DNA of 64,000 nt from Mesaphorura yosii (GCA_009869945.1 WIXG01000005.1:434001-498000); one strand, 5' to 3'; positions 13,371 to 26,700 are shown, counted from the first letter of the stretch. Program-made: numbers and translations. The notes: generated by a model not told the origin, from the letters alone.

Positions 13371-15618
13371 CTATTGCACTGTGCTGGTTGTGTTCTTGGA
13401 TCTCTTTGTCATCTCGGTCGCCTTAAGCTTTGCCTGAAATACATGAAGCAAAATCTCAAGTTTAAAAACACTGGCAAGATTTGCATCATGCGTGGACAGG
13501 AGGAAGAAACAAGAAACGGGTATTAAACCTCTGCAAAGGCATTGTGAAAGTCATAAGCAGTTTGATGATCCTCAAACTTGACGAGCAATTGTCTCAGTTT
13601 GGGAAGCGCATTCTCTTCGTTCGCGAATACTGGCAGGCAGTTCCAGACACAAATGATTTTGTCTGGATCGCGTTCATTGTCCATCACAATTTCATTCCAC
13701 GCAAATATTTTGTGCTGGCACACAATTTCGGTATTGTTCACCACAAACATGACTTCGATCTGCGTGCCGGGTCTCTCAACAACGCAAAGCATGCCGGAGC
13801 CAAATTGTTTGCAAGCTGGTGAGGGAATTCAGAGCAAAGATTAAGGAATAATTAGTTCAATTAAGGAAGATGCTGTGGAGAACATTTTTTACGTAGTCCT
13901 GCGTTGACTTCATTCACGACCGGCAGCGGACAGGCGTCGTGCCCATCGTCGGCTGCAGTGATTACAAAATCGTCAATGAACAAGGTCACATCGGCAGAAA
14001 AGATTATGTGTTGGGCAATGATCGAAATTTCTTCCTTCGGTTCGGGGACGGATTCCAGACTCTCCACTGACCGCAGGATTTCATTGTCACAGAAGAGCGG
14101 GTTTCTTTGGTACCTGCGATGAATGCCTTGTTAATGCCAATTCGCGTCTTTCGCGTGGGTCACGCACAAGTGTGAAGTAGTACCTTTGATTGGAACGAGA
14201 GCGTGGTGGCGTCGATGACGACCGCATGCTTGTTCGTGCAGTCGATGGCCCTGGCCTGCTGCTGTCGAGTGTTACTGTTGCCGGGCCTTGACCACCGAAA
14301 TTGTTCCGTGTTCTAGCTAAATTGTGCCTGGCATTCCAATATTTTTGCTGCCCGTGGCATGTCCAAATCTCGCTTCTTCCGTAGTCCAACGTCTCAAGAA
14401 ATGAGTGTGCCTCTTGTGCGCTGCGTAGGATGAAGACATACTGTTCACCCATGAACGACTTGGACAGTCTGGACGACTCGAGCTCAACAGCCGTTTCACC
14501 CACAACGGTGACTTTCAGGTGCGCGGTAAGCAGTCGGTTGAATTTGACGGCTGCCTTGATTCGATCTCGTTTCACAGCAAATGCCATCAGCCAGTTTTGT
14601 CCTGGTGTTTAACAGCATAATTCACTGATTCAATTTTTCATTTTGTTTGGTTAATCGAACAACGCGAACCTGTCTCGGGCTTCTTGGTGAACACCGCAAA
14701 TGAGTTGGTGGACTCGACCAGAGTGCTCGACAGAAATCGAATTAGCGTCACGGGATAAATGGTTGTAATTTGGTATCCGGGCATCGTTTGAATCTTCCGA
14801 TGTGCTTCTAGCGGAAGCTCCGGGAATTTCAGTTTCTGTGTCTGGAACACGGCCATGATCTCCGGCTTGATGTTCCCGAATTCGTCAATATAAGGTGGCT
14901 GTCCTTGGCCCGCAGTCGCATCCACTCCGGTCACACCAACATGGCTCCCACTAAAAGGCATTTGAGGAGGCCGTCCTTGAACTCTTGTGGCTTGCACCCC
15001 AAAATTGGCCGGTTCATAAGCGGCTGCAAATGACACAGACGGCCCAACCGGAAAGAGCGTGTATATTTGATGGCCAAGACTAATTTGAGGCTGGTTGCAA
15101 AAATGCAAAGGCTGTTGTTGTTGAGGTGCCGTCAAGTTCATTCGACTCAACTCAAGAGCCAGAGCATGGGGATCCAGAAAATCTGGATGCTGTGGCTGTG
15201 GTCTCTGCATGTTTGGTTGAATATACTGTCCAGGGAGTTGAGACATAAAAGCACTGAAAATCAGATGCAGGAATTACTTTCCCACGCAATGCACGTTCTC
15301 GCACAACTAATCTTGTAATCTCAGTGCGAGTTACTTGTCAGATATGAAAACTGGGTCATCTCGGAACCAAGCTGGGTTTCCAACTGGATTGACGACTGGG
15401 TTAAGGACATTCGCGGATGCCATGTCCTGGAACTCTCGTTCGCGGTTTTGATCAAGAATGTCCGGCTTGGGTCTGTCACGGTTCGCTACATTATTCTCTT
15501 CTTGTCTATCATCAATGTTCCGGAATTCTGGCACCATCGGGGGCAATGTCAATGCGTCATTGTTAGCGCTTCCAACTTGTGGCATCTGCGCGTCTTCATT
15601 GGGAGGGGCGGAGTCCAT
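13371..15618 (-). CDS. Unrecognised protein with divergent Ran-binding-domain-like C terminus
   Basis: Exons: 15335-15618, 14670-15253, 14184-14601, 13893-14113, 13529-13815 and a possible last exon 13371-13433 (total 618 aa). Without the last splice, the frame stops at 13523 (599 aa). The N-terminal ~230 residues are Pro/Gln/Asn-rich and look disordered. Residues ~250-370 alternate hydrophobic and polar as in a PH-like fold. An Arg/Ser/Pro-rich linker follows. The last ~120 residues recall RanBD1: VCQHKIF (compare KICANH), IICVWNCLPVFANEEN (compare the VW...ADFAD block) and LLVKFEDHQTAYDFHNAF (compare the RF...A..F...F end). RanBD1 proteins bind Ran-GTP at nuclear pores, and a nucleoporin-like role is only inference. 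Several donors are weak (GTTCGC, GTAAAA, GTTTAA), so exon ends need transcripts. It is head-to-head with the SLC6 gene. Confidence 0.6.
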
Positions 15619-16186
15619 CTGAGTTCAGATTGCGCTTGGCAATTAACAAATGTTGAGCTGTGAGCAGCTTCCTCTGCTTTGAACTTCTTTCGTTAACTTT
15701 TCGATTTTCACTTTATCACAAGCTTTCGGTACAGGCAGGCTGTCCAAAAAACCTTCAGAGAAAGCCTGTAAACGGTCAATTCCTTCCAAGAGCCTGAATT
15801 AAAACTGAACCGAACAAAGGAACAGCGCGCAAATCTCAGGACAGACGGGCTAAACCCGATTCGACTAGAATTTGTTTATGGTCATTCAACAGAAGGACGT
15901 TCATTACCTAATTGTCTACAGGAAGGAAACTTTGACAACAAAGCTAGCTAATCGTAATGTCTTTCAAACCTTCTCGCAATCAGTTCGAGGCCCCTGGCCA
16001 TATTTGGATCCCCATGGAACTTGGCTGGGGTTGAGCCTGAGGGTATTACTTGCATGACATTCCAGGAAGTCTTGATGAGGGAGCAGCTGAACTTGGAAAT
16101 AGTGCCGATCACCGTGACTTTCATTTTTGAAGCGGAATTCGTTTGTTTTGTGCCCAAAAATTGTGACTTGGAATTCGTGATTGGAA
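15619..16186. promoter_or_regulatory. Divergent intergenic region between Ran-binding-like gene and SLC6 gene
   Basis: 568 bp separate two start codons facing away from each other, so both promoters, or a shared one, should lie here. I see no clear TATA box or known operator. The frames at 15872-16057 and on the opposite strand have no recognisable content. Confidence 0.5.
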
Positions 16187-19100
16187 ATGAGTCAGAACGA
16201 GAATCCCGTATCTGGCACTGCAGCAAGAAAAACAATCGTCAATGCAAAGTGCAAGTCGCATCACGATGATTTGAATCCACCAGATCCTGAGTCGAAGAGT
16301 AGGATCACTTGGCGCAGGCCTTTCGATTTCACGCTGACAGTTGTAAGGCATACAGTGCTATAATTTTTCAATATGAGACCTATTTTGGCACCGTAAATGT
16401 TGTCTAGGTCGGGTACACAGTTGGAATTCATGATTTCTGGCGTTTTCCGTACCTCTGCTACAAGTATGGCGGTGGTAAGAAATTTCTCGATTCGACTTGG
16501 CTACCTACATGGCTTGATCCGTTTTTGTTTGTCTGCCTCCTAACGTTTTGATTATTGTACCACCCAGTGTTCTTCATCCCATTTTGGATCGTCATGCTGC
16601 TTTGCTACATTCCTGGAGTTTTCATGGAATTCACTCTCGGGCAATACCATGCACTAGGGTCAATGCAAGTGTTTGGGGAGTTGGCGCCAATTCTCACGGG
16701 TAATCTGCCGTTACTAATTAATATGGGCCCTATGCATTCATTTATGATGTCTGGTTAATTGTTGGCAGGAATAAGTTACATCCTCGCCTGGAACTCGCTG
16801 ACGTCATGCTGGCTGTACGCCATGATGATTTCCTGGTCGCGACTTTACTCCGATGACGCCATGAGCTGCAAACAAGGCTGGCGTACGTGCTTTCAGGGCA
16901 ATTATTACAATTCGGAAACTTGTTATACAGGTATTCTTCCTGGTCATCTCTGAGCAATCTTGCAAGCGCTTGATGTATGATGCTGTCCATGATAGGCACG
17001 CTTGACAAACTTTGCGAGCTGCAGCACATTCGCCAACTCAATAAGCGACGACTTTACCCAAATGGCACTCGTGGTCCGCCGATATTTGAACGCGACTACA
17101 ATCAACTGTACTACAAATTCACATGCTACAATTTGACCCGCTTCTGTCGCGAATTTAACTCCACACCAATCATCGGGACCAAGACTTGCCGAGAGCGGAC
17201 GGGAGAAAAATTCTCGGTGTACACGAAACGAGTTCATGCCTCGGTTGAATACTTCTAGTAGAATTCCACAATCTTAAGTAGCACGACAGCATGAATGACT
17301 CTCTTGAGTTTTTTAATCCGATCTGCTTGCTTATGTTAGCGGGGGTTTGTGTGGTCTGAAGAAGGACGACAGCCGGACCACGCAATTAAAGTACAAGTAC
17401 ACGAAGGACGAGGAGAGCGCGAGCGAAGACGAACTGTTTGTGTTTGGCATTACAACTTATGCAATCATCGGATTCTTTCTGCACGAAGGTTGTTAAATCT
17501 CACATGTAGCCTTGTAAGTCAATCTTAATGGAATTCTGTTGCTGTTTCTATTGAATTCAGGACTCCTGGCTGTGTCATTCGTTACATACTTGTTGAATGC
17601 TGCTCCATTTATTGCCTTGTTGTACTTCACCTTTCTGGCGCTGGCGTTGCCACATGCATTCGAAGGTAGAAAGAAGCTTGGAAAATTTTGTAAATGGCCA
17701 AAGGGTGGACTTCTTGCACTTTCTAAGTTTCTTCGGAACAAAACCTTCTTTGTCCAGGAGTGAAAGAGCTGAGTTCCATCAGCAAAGGACTTCCTATGCT
17801 AGCAGAGCCAGAAATCTGGGTGGATGCAGTGATGCAAGTGATCTCCTGGTAATTTAACATGGCAAATTCTCGTACTTCTTTCTCGCAATGTCGCAATTGA
17901 TACCCTCGTCATCCATCATCTTTTAGCATTGGCATCGGAAATGGAGTCTTAATTAATCTAAGCACATTTAACACGAAGGAGCACAATTACATTTCGTAAG
18001 TGAAAAACGCAGGAGAATGAGGCAACTGGCCCACTATGGCTGATTCTAAGGTTCTATTCGTTTTCGGTCCCATCAGTGACACTTTGACCGCAGCGCTTCT
18101 AAACAGTTTCTGCTCTACATGCGCAACACTAATATGCTTTTGTGCGATTGGACATACAAGAATCTTGTACAAGATGCAGCATCTTCCATTCAAAGAGTAT
18201 CTGGTAACCGAAGCAAATCACTCCAGCCTGGAGTTCGGGTACATCATGTACACGCAATTCCTGACACTGATCGGAGACCAAACCATTCCGGTCTTGACTT
18301 TCTTCTTCATGATCACGTCGTTCTCAATGGACTCGGCGGTAAGTCAGCTGCAAATGCAGAGATCTAGTTGGATTCTTCATTGCTTGCCTTCGCCTGCACT
18401 ACTTTGTGAAATGTAATGCTTACAACAGTTACGCCTCGTTCAAAACACGTTGGACGCTGTCACTTATCTGTTTCCGAGACTGCGGCGACATCGTCTTGCG
18501 TCACTGATAGCTATCTGCTTATTTGGCTTCGCAGCGACTTTGCCAATGACCAGAAATGGTCAGTGACGAACAGCATATAACAACTTGTAAATAATCATTA
18601 AAAATTGAGCAGGAAATCGTATTTACAGGCGGCGTTCTGTTGTTTTGGGAGTATGAATACTTCCTAGTTAAATTCGTATGGCCAGCCATGGCTATCATAC
18701 AGGTAAATCTTGTTCCTGTGGTCTAAATGTCACTGATATCGCATGTAATAATCTAATTTCGGTCTAAAAAAGATCATTGGAGTCACATGGATTTATAAGG
18801 CAAACCGTCTGCTCGATAATGCTGAAGAAATGGGCGTTATTGGCCATATGTACTTTCGAATATATCTGCTGATTTGCCTGCAATTTATTCTGCCTGGATT
18901 TCTTGCGGTAAGTGCCAGAAAATGTGACCTTCATGCTCGGCTTATCAGTGGCATCTGTCGTTCTACCCGATACAGTTCGTCTTGGGCTACAACACTTACA
19001 TGCATAGCAGCACTAAATTCATTCAGCACACCGACAGAAGACGATGGAATGACCTTTTCGGTTACATGCTAATATTCTTGCCGCTGTTCATCCTTTTGCT

Positions 19101-19821
19101 CTCTCTGATTGATCAAGTTACGGCCACTCCGAAGGTAAGCCAGTGCCAACAAGGCCAACAATGCCGTAATTTTGTTGATGAAACCTGAAACGAATGAAAC
19201 CACAAACTGCAGGGTCGATTCTCAACGCTTTTCTACCCTGCCGCCCACCGTATGTCAGGTGGACGAACTCTTCGACGTCGCACTGGGCTCAGCATCACCA
19301 ATTACGGAGCAATGTCGTTGCATGCAAATGTCAAGACGGCCGATGCGCTTGAGCGCCCTGGCGGTCGTGCGATTGAGAAGGCGATTAACATCTGGCGCAA
19401 AGGCGGTTTGAAGGGGCTTCGCCTCAGGCGCACCACGTTAAACTCAAGAAAATCAATCACAGTAGCGTCAATTCATCCACTGCAAAAACCGCTGGATTCT
19501 GATAGGGAAATCATAACAGTTAGAGATGAGAAAGAGTTGCGGGAGCTCATACACGAACCAGAGCAAGAGCAGCAGGAACTTGGCCCTCCATCTGATGAAT
19601 CGGAGAGCGACTCACTCGACGAGCTTCTGAAAACAAACTACATGGAATTCCTAGGTGACGTACGCGAACAGACGAGGTATGGAAAGATGAGACAAGTATG
19701 GAAGGAGATTGTCAAGTATTTGGACAAGTGGCCAGGACGATTCGACGACGAAGAGTTGTTTCCGAGTGACAGTGAAAGCGGCAGCAGTTCGGACGGTGAC
19801 GATGACGTGGGTAAGAATTAA
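16187..19821 (+). CDS. Divergent SLC6-family sodium-dependent transporter
   Basis: A 12-TM plasma-membrane symporter of the neurotransmitter/amino-acid SLC6 family. Fifteen exons: 16187-16342, 16408-16474, 16568-16699, 16769-16930, 16996-17257, 17340-17488, 17561-17665, 17758-17848, 17927-17995, 18077-18338, 18429-18558, 18629-18702, 18773-18907, 18976-19134, 19213-19821 (853 aa). TM1 shows GYTVGIHDFWRFPYLCYK and GG, and TM2 ends FMEFTLGQY. The second extracellular loop has a CKQGWRTC cysteine pair and N-glycosylation sites (NLT, NST). TM6 reads CIGIGNGVLINLSTF and TM8 FSMDSA. The C-terminal tail is long (about 200 aa), basic then very acidic and Ser-rich. Oddity: the family's GLGN in TM1 is GIHD here, so the sodium-ligand Asn is Asp61. 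The usual VEEFWE after loop 2 is VEYFYG. The start ATG at 16187 gives a sensible cytosolic N terminus. The substrate cannot be assigned. Confidence 0.92.
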
Positions 19822-20417
19822 AGATGAAGATACAGAACCGGCAAAAGATCAACGTCCTGAACCTTAAGACACCATGAGCATGTCTTTGTAACCTTAATTC
19901 GTTGTCAGTGCCTTAAAAGCATACAGGATTAGAAAGGACTATTGAAATATACTTTGACACTTTGAACAAGGCACATCTGTCCCGAGATTCCTGTTGAAAC
20001 ATTCTGCACCTGCTTGCAGATTTCAGTCGCATAGACTAAAGACGATCCTGTTGTGAACTTTCATGCTTGTCGTTCCTTTTCGTGAATCGCGTCAGGTTCA
20101 CTTTGCGTTACAAACGACAGAAGACAAGTTGGAGTGGGAAGATGGTCGTGAGTAGATGCTGATAGATTACCAACAACCTCAGGTGTGCACTGACATGAAC
20201 TTGATTATAAACTTCAAGGCATAGCGCACCTCTTCAAAATGATGCTCGTGTCATAATTTACATAATAATGCAAATAAGTGTTGGTACATATCCAGCACGA
20301 GTGGTTCAGAATTTCCAAGAAATAAGGTCTAGAACGCAGAAGATTTCGAATTGTCGGTTGTGGACAGGTTACATTCATTCAGTGATTTTAGCCTGGATAA
20401 ACTAAGTAAATTATAAA

Positions 20418-20487
20418 ATTGTCTGCAGACAATTTTGTTCCCAGACAATTGTTCCCAGATAATTGTTCCCAGGAAATTGTTTCCACA
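20418..20487. repeat. 18-bp palindrome followed by ~15-bp tandem repeats
   Basis: AATTGTCTGCAGACAATT at 20418-20435 is a perfect palindrome. Directly after it, the word ACAATTGTTCCCAG recurs about four times with small changes (20434-20487). It lies in the presumed 3' UTR of the flanking genes. A simple repeat expansion is the plain reading. Confidence 0.7.
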
Positions 20488-20562
20488 CAAAGCATTCGTT
20501 AGAGCGTTTCAATGCTAATTTTAATCTAAAATAACACGGACAGACACAAAGAGAAACTGTGG

Positions 20563-20568
20563 TTTATT
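20563..20568 (-). terminator. Candidate poly(A) signal of LGR copy 2
   Basis: AATAAA on the minus strand, about 200 bp past the receptor stop codon at 20766-20768. Suitable place and orientation, but hexamer evidence only. Confidence 0.4.
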
Positions 20569-20765
20569 TGGTCAGGGAATTTGTTGTAGCAGACTAATCA
20601 AAGGAAATGCCAGTTAAATCTACATTCTATTAATATATTTCCTAAGATAAGGTTTACATCAACAACAACATATTCGGATTAATATCTTGCAAGGGATCGC
20701 ACACCATGCGTAAAGTAAACTCACTATCAATAGGTCTTTAAATCTTGTCTTATCATCACTCATTT

Positions 20766-23700
20766 TTATAAAGAATCACTTTCAAGCAGCTGAGTATCGG
20801 CCGGACGCGTTTCAGGTACGTTGCTTGAGATGGTTGTCAGCACAGTTTCATTAGTAGTGGTCGCTGCCGGTGTTGACACGACGTTGTTTCGTCCATTGTC
20901 CTCTATTATGACTTTCTCTCTTCCGTTTTTTATTGATGATGTGGCATTCTGCCCTCTTCGCTGGCCTTCGCTCTCCGAATATCCTTTTGCAAATGCCCGC
21001 CTCGTTGTACTGTTGGTTATGGACATTGAGTTTCCCAGGGACGTCGTCGTCGTCTGTGTGCAAGAGAAAAGGCCAAAAGTGAGTTGGACAGGAAGTTTTA
21101 AACGAAACAACAAATGGCCTAGCTGCCTGGCTGCTGCCACTGCTACAATTCATTTGTCTGCACTCTTGCTCGTGTGACATGGCGTGTTTTCACTCCAAAT
21201 TGATAAATGAGTGTCCGAACAAATATTTCATGGCTCGAAATAAAAGGTCGCGCATATGCATAAAGCACACGAAGTGCACATTAGAGAAAAGTCACGCATT
21301 ATGCAATGTGTACGGCATGTTTCCGTAAATAACACAAGTCATTTGTCGTTGATTTTTAAATTTATCGTCCAGCGACCGTATAATAAATTATTTAACCCCT
21401 TTCGAGTACAGCAGCAGCAGCAGCGTCGGTGAAGCCAACGCTTGTGATCTTTACGTACCCGATGAGTGGCTCGGTAGAAGAAAGAGAGCGACGCAGATGA
21501 ATCGTCGGTGAGCCCACGACGAAGTCGCTTGCGAACGCCGAGTGTTAGCTTGGACATCTGTCACAAACAAGACAGCAAAGAACTTGAAACGTGTCCAGTG
21601 CATATTTACGCTTTAAAAAAATTGTAATTAATGGCATGGTAAATGGTAGAAAGCAACCCATTTAATAGAGCCATAAATTATGATCATGAGAACGATAATA
21701 ACAGGGCGAGACGCAAGAGCACTTACTTGCTGCTTAAACAGTTTTGTTGTCAAAGTGTATAAAATCGGGTTAAGAGAAGAATTCACCGGAAGCACGAAGA
21801 CTGCGATCCAAGCATAAAATGTTGCCGGAATTTCGACTCCTGTAAATAAAATATGGGAGACTGTTTATGAATTTATTCCGAGCCGAGAAGCCAAAGCCAG
21901 TTCGCGTCCGGTAGTGGGATGGAAAATTTTTGCTCATGACGCAAGCTTTTCCTGCCTTCTCCTTAGAGATTCCAATTTGATCGAATCCTGGCCTTGTCCA
22001 TTCTGCTTTCACTTCACGATTTCACGTGATTATCCTGCTACTGCCTTGCAAGCTTCACATATTTTACGACTCGAACTAGGTTCTCAAGCTTCTGCTAAGT
22101 GATTCCATTTTACTCTTGACCTCTATTCTTTCAGGAGCAAAGCCAATATAACATGGTACGTCTTTTCATGGCTAAACGGTAGAACGGTGAAATAAATCTT
22201 GACGGCTAGTCTAACATGGAGCTGTGACTCCCTCGCACAAACAAATCAACAGTCAACGTGAGGCATCATGTATGGAATCTGTACTCCGCCAATGAAAATA
22301 GCGTGGAAGTCAATGCTGCGACACGAAAGTCATATGTCCAAAGTCCAAGTACCTGCAGCTCGGAAGAGCGACGCGACAAAGTGGAGGATTTGGTCAAATA
22401 AAATCGGGCAAAGTATATTTGAATTGTACCTGACATGGCGAGTATTCTCGCAATGATGACTGGAGCCCAGCATATAAAATCCGTCACGACAACCTGCGAC
22501 AGCAAACGCCATCAGTACGGTTTTAAGCTTGAACCTTTACACGAATGCACGATGTTCTTACCAGACCGAATCGCATGGCCAGAATTCCGTCCTGATTCTG
22601 CTGATTTGTTCGGAGCGTTGTTGACGAGGCTTGGATGATTCTCAACATTCGCCAGTACGCATAGCAGATGAATGAGAACGCAATCGAGTTGAGAATTACA
22701 AACAACACAAACGAGTACTCCCACCCAGGATCGTACGGATTATGAATTTGCAGCGGAAGACAGAGACCGTTGCTGGTGTAGAAGTCCCTACCAAAGTAGT
22801 GGTGCAGTAGTCCGGTGAGTGGGAGGTAAGAGAGTCCGAAGGAAATGATCCAGAGCACAGTGATTATTGCGATGGCCGGACGCAGTGAAGAAGTTCGCTC
22901 AGCAAAGGGTTTGACAATGCTTAAATAACGGTCCAGCGTAATTAACGTCAGAATCAACACAGAACCTTCCGAGCTCAGAGTGCTCAGCATTCCTACAAAA
23001 CGAGTAAGATAGAAAAGGCAATCAGATCAGATTCCAAGTGTAGATAACTTAAATTACATAAAGCCCACGGTATAATTACATTCCAATGAAAACCGCGGTT
23101 CGTTCGTGTAAAATAACACGCAGGTTGTTTCCCGTTCCTGCAGTTAATGATCGTCAAGCACGACGACACAAACACGAAGAGGATCAATTCAACTAGCCAA
23201 TGTTACAGCTGAGCTGAGCGGGCTGTATCATTTAATCACTAAAAAGCAGCGATAAAAGTGCTCCAGGATCAAAGAGAAAGTCGTGGAATTGGAATTATCC
23301 GTGCCAGCTTTCGTGGCCGTTTCATTTCGCTAACTTTGACACTTAAAAGAGCCAGCAAAAACCCAAAAGAGGAAGAGACAAAAAGTAATTATCTTTCGGG
23401 CTATTTCTCATAGCAGTCAGCGTCAGACAACCATTTATCCAGCTCCAGCTCAGAATTATCATTTCTTTCATATCATCACATCATATTACCACATCCTACA
23501 GCTTTCATCCAGATCCGAGTATTGTCCCTTTCTGAAATACTGAAACTGCAATTTGTCATTCTGAATTGGTTGTAAAAAGAGCCATATAAAAAGTTTGCTG
23601 TGGACAAGTTTGTCGCTTTTATTTCGCCATTTCGCCAGGAACGGCACGCAATTCAAAACTCAGCGTGCAGTTATGCCATAAAATATAATCCCAAATGCCT

Positions 23701-26700
23701 ACACATCGTGCCTGTTTCATAATTCGCGAATTACTCAAGCGATTATGCGCACATAACTGTGAATGGTATCATGGATTACGCACAGTCGAGGAGAAATAAA
23801 ACAGCATTTCACAGACTTACCAGACAATTGACAAGTCATTGAGTGTCTCCAGCTATGCTGATGCGCCAGAAAGTGACCACGAAACTTCACGTCGTGCACG
23901 GCGACCGAGAGCAGGAAGACTCCCATGAGGAGGTCGGCAGCAGCCAGGTTTTTGATGTAGAAAGAGTGGGCCCGATTCTTCTCCCGAAAGATAAAACGGC
24001 TTGTGATGACGAATGCGTTCCCCACAACTCCGAGCAAGCCCATTATCCAAACACTGCAAGGGACATCAGAATCAGTGCATTGCATTGTTATTATTATTTG
24101 CAAATACCAATACCGTGATTTTATGAGTCTGACCATGGGCCATTGAACCAGATTTATGGAGATTCGTTTTGAAATGCATAACTCAATACTTAATGGCTCA
24201 GAAATTGTAGGTCCTGGAAAACGAGCGCATAGCGCATTGTTTGCTAGTCAAAGAAGGTTTTGTTTTGGCTTGCAAGCGGGTAACCTGCAAAATCGCCGTA
24301 ACTCCTTTCAAATTCAATTTGGCGGAATGAGGCGGTCATGATGGTGATTTTTACGGCGAAAGACTGCGAATCTGAAGGGAAAGGAAGAAACTTGGCATGG
24401 AGCGCATTGGGAAAATGCTATCAACGAAACCTCTGTCGTTCCGTGCACCGTGCTGGGCTTTGTGCGACAAAGCGTAGCTAAACTATTCCAACAATCTCGA
24501 GTCCGTCGTCGCACTCTGCCTTCCACTTGACAGTGACAAGAAAATGGAGCAAACACAAAAGACCCATAATTTAACCCTAGACGTGTGGTACGCGTGACAA
24601 AACTTCTTGTGGTCAAATGCTTGTCCAGACAAGACAAGAGAAAGATTGAAAGGATTTCCGAGTCAGAAGTGACAAATGGAATATACGTTTCCCATTTTCA
24701 TTATTTTAAAACTCGAAAATTATCATCTTTATTTATTATTAAATCTTCATTCAAAACTGCCCTGCCCTTGCATCAAATTCAAAAGGGTTGAAGAATCGCG
24801 ACTCACCATGTGCGCAGCAAAATGTTATCAAGCAGATTCGCAGCTGAAGAGATTCCGTCTCCTTTCGGTTCGCAGTCACGAACATGCGAAGCCCACCAGC
24901 ACATCCAAAACTGATCAAAATATCTTGAAGAATATAAAAAAGAAAAATTTCATAATTGCAATACTTTCAAGAACATCATAGATCAAAGAAGCAATGGTGA
25001 TATCTTTTGCATAAGGAAGAAGATTGACTTCGAAATATCCAAAACTTTACATAAAAATCGTCCACGTGTATGCATGTAGAAGAGTCAATTGAAAACAAAC
25101 TGCAGGAAAAGTTGAACAGGAAATCTTTGCACTCAAATCTGTGTTCAGCCAAGAGCAGTGGAGAACTTGAACTCTGACACCAGCCATCATCAATTCTTTC
25201 TTGTGCACGCGGAATGTGTCTGATTCGCGGCATGTCTCCGGCTTAATTGTATTAGACTAGCCTCCTGGAAATCTGCTGTGAGGAACATAACATGTTTTCT
25301 TTTCTTGTGCTATGCTCTTGCTTTTGTGGCGAGATGCATGCAACAAACAGCAGAGTGCATGACGTAATACATAAATACATAGTTTATAGTCAGCCACTTG
25401 TCATCTATCAACCTAATGATGCAGAAATCTTTACAATGCAATAACGGCGTGGCGGAGAAAACCATGCGCCGCCATTCTCATCCTCTCTTCGTGAGTCGCA
25501 AGTCAAAGTCACTGTCACGATGTAAAGAACCCAAAACACGTATTTTTCCTCACTTTGTTTTCTGTCAACGTTTGCACACGACTTTCTCTTTTCTGCTTTG
25601 CTTCTGCCGCTGAGGCAGTCTGTCTCAAGTCCTTATAGAATGCCTGCCTTTTTAGCTGTTGACTGCTTTCACTTCTCGTTATGACTTTTACTTGCTACTT
25701 CTGTTTCTCGTGTACGCTTTACCGTGCGCTGTGGTGCAGGTCGTGCTTGTAAACAAACGGAAAAAACCTAAACAAGATTTTTTAAGAGTCTTTGGTAAAC
25801 ACCACGCGTGAAGACCGCAGTCGCGGCCTCCCTGCCTTCAGAATTCCATCCCAATTTTTCTTATCATTTCTGTGAATTCCCTGAACGAGGTCTGTATAAT
25901 TTACTTAAGCGTACCAGGCCCCGAATTCCAAACAGAACGCCCGCGCTCGTTTATGAACCTGACATGTAAAAATTCGGTCCAGATTTATCAGAATTATTTA
26001 TATCGTGTCGGGCGCATTTTTACTACTCCGTTTTGGTGTGTAATGAAAGAAAAATATGGCAGCGCAAGGGACTCGTCCATCTCTCTTTCCGGCTAACTGA
26101 GCAAACAAACTGACACCCAACCACACTTCGGAGAGAACATAAAATGAAATTATTGCGATGCTACTGAAGCGTTGTATTGCATTTTTACCAGCCTGGGTTG
26201 CCTGCTGAACCGGACGACCGGACACACTCGGGCGGCATAATATTGTGATTCTAATCTCAAATAATATTGGTTTTGAGAGTAACAGTAAATACATATGCTG
26301 GTATGTATCGAGTGAATTATTGACAACGTGTAAATGGAAAAATCTACCCGCTTGTGCAGTTTCTGCTTAAGACGTGAAACGGACCCGTTTCACATCAGAT
26401 TATAAAGTGGCCTATTTCGGACCAAGAATGCAGTGAAACGAGAAGATTTTCCGATAGAACGGCCAGTAACCAGTTCGGACGAGATTTGAGCCCAAGATTT
26501 CAAGTAGGTAATAAATTGCATTTTGTGTATGTATTAAAGAATTAATGCGTCCGTAGAAGGAAGAAAATACTTCCCTTCTACCAAGGCGAAGTGCAAAGAG
26601 CAAATAAAGTGCCTCATGCAAGAAGAAACGGGTCGTAGTTTGTGGCTTACATGTGCTGCAACTTCGTCAGATTTTCAAAAATGAGTCTGGGCTGGTCCAA

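Larger units (their letters stand above)
19822..20765. other. Convergent intergenic region between SLC6 and LGR copy 2
   Basis: The SLC6 gene ends at 19821, and the second receptor ends at 20766 coming the other way. The stretch holds both 3' UTRs, a short tandem repeat at 20434-20487 and a minus-strand AATAAA at 20563-20568. No coding exon seen. Confidence 0.55.
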
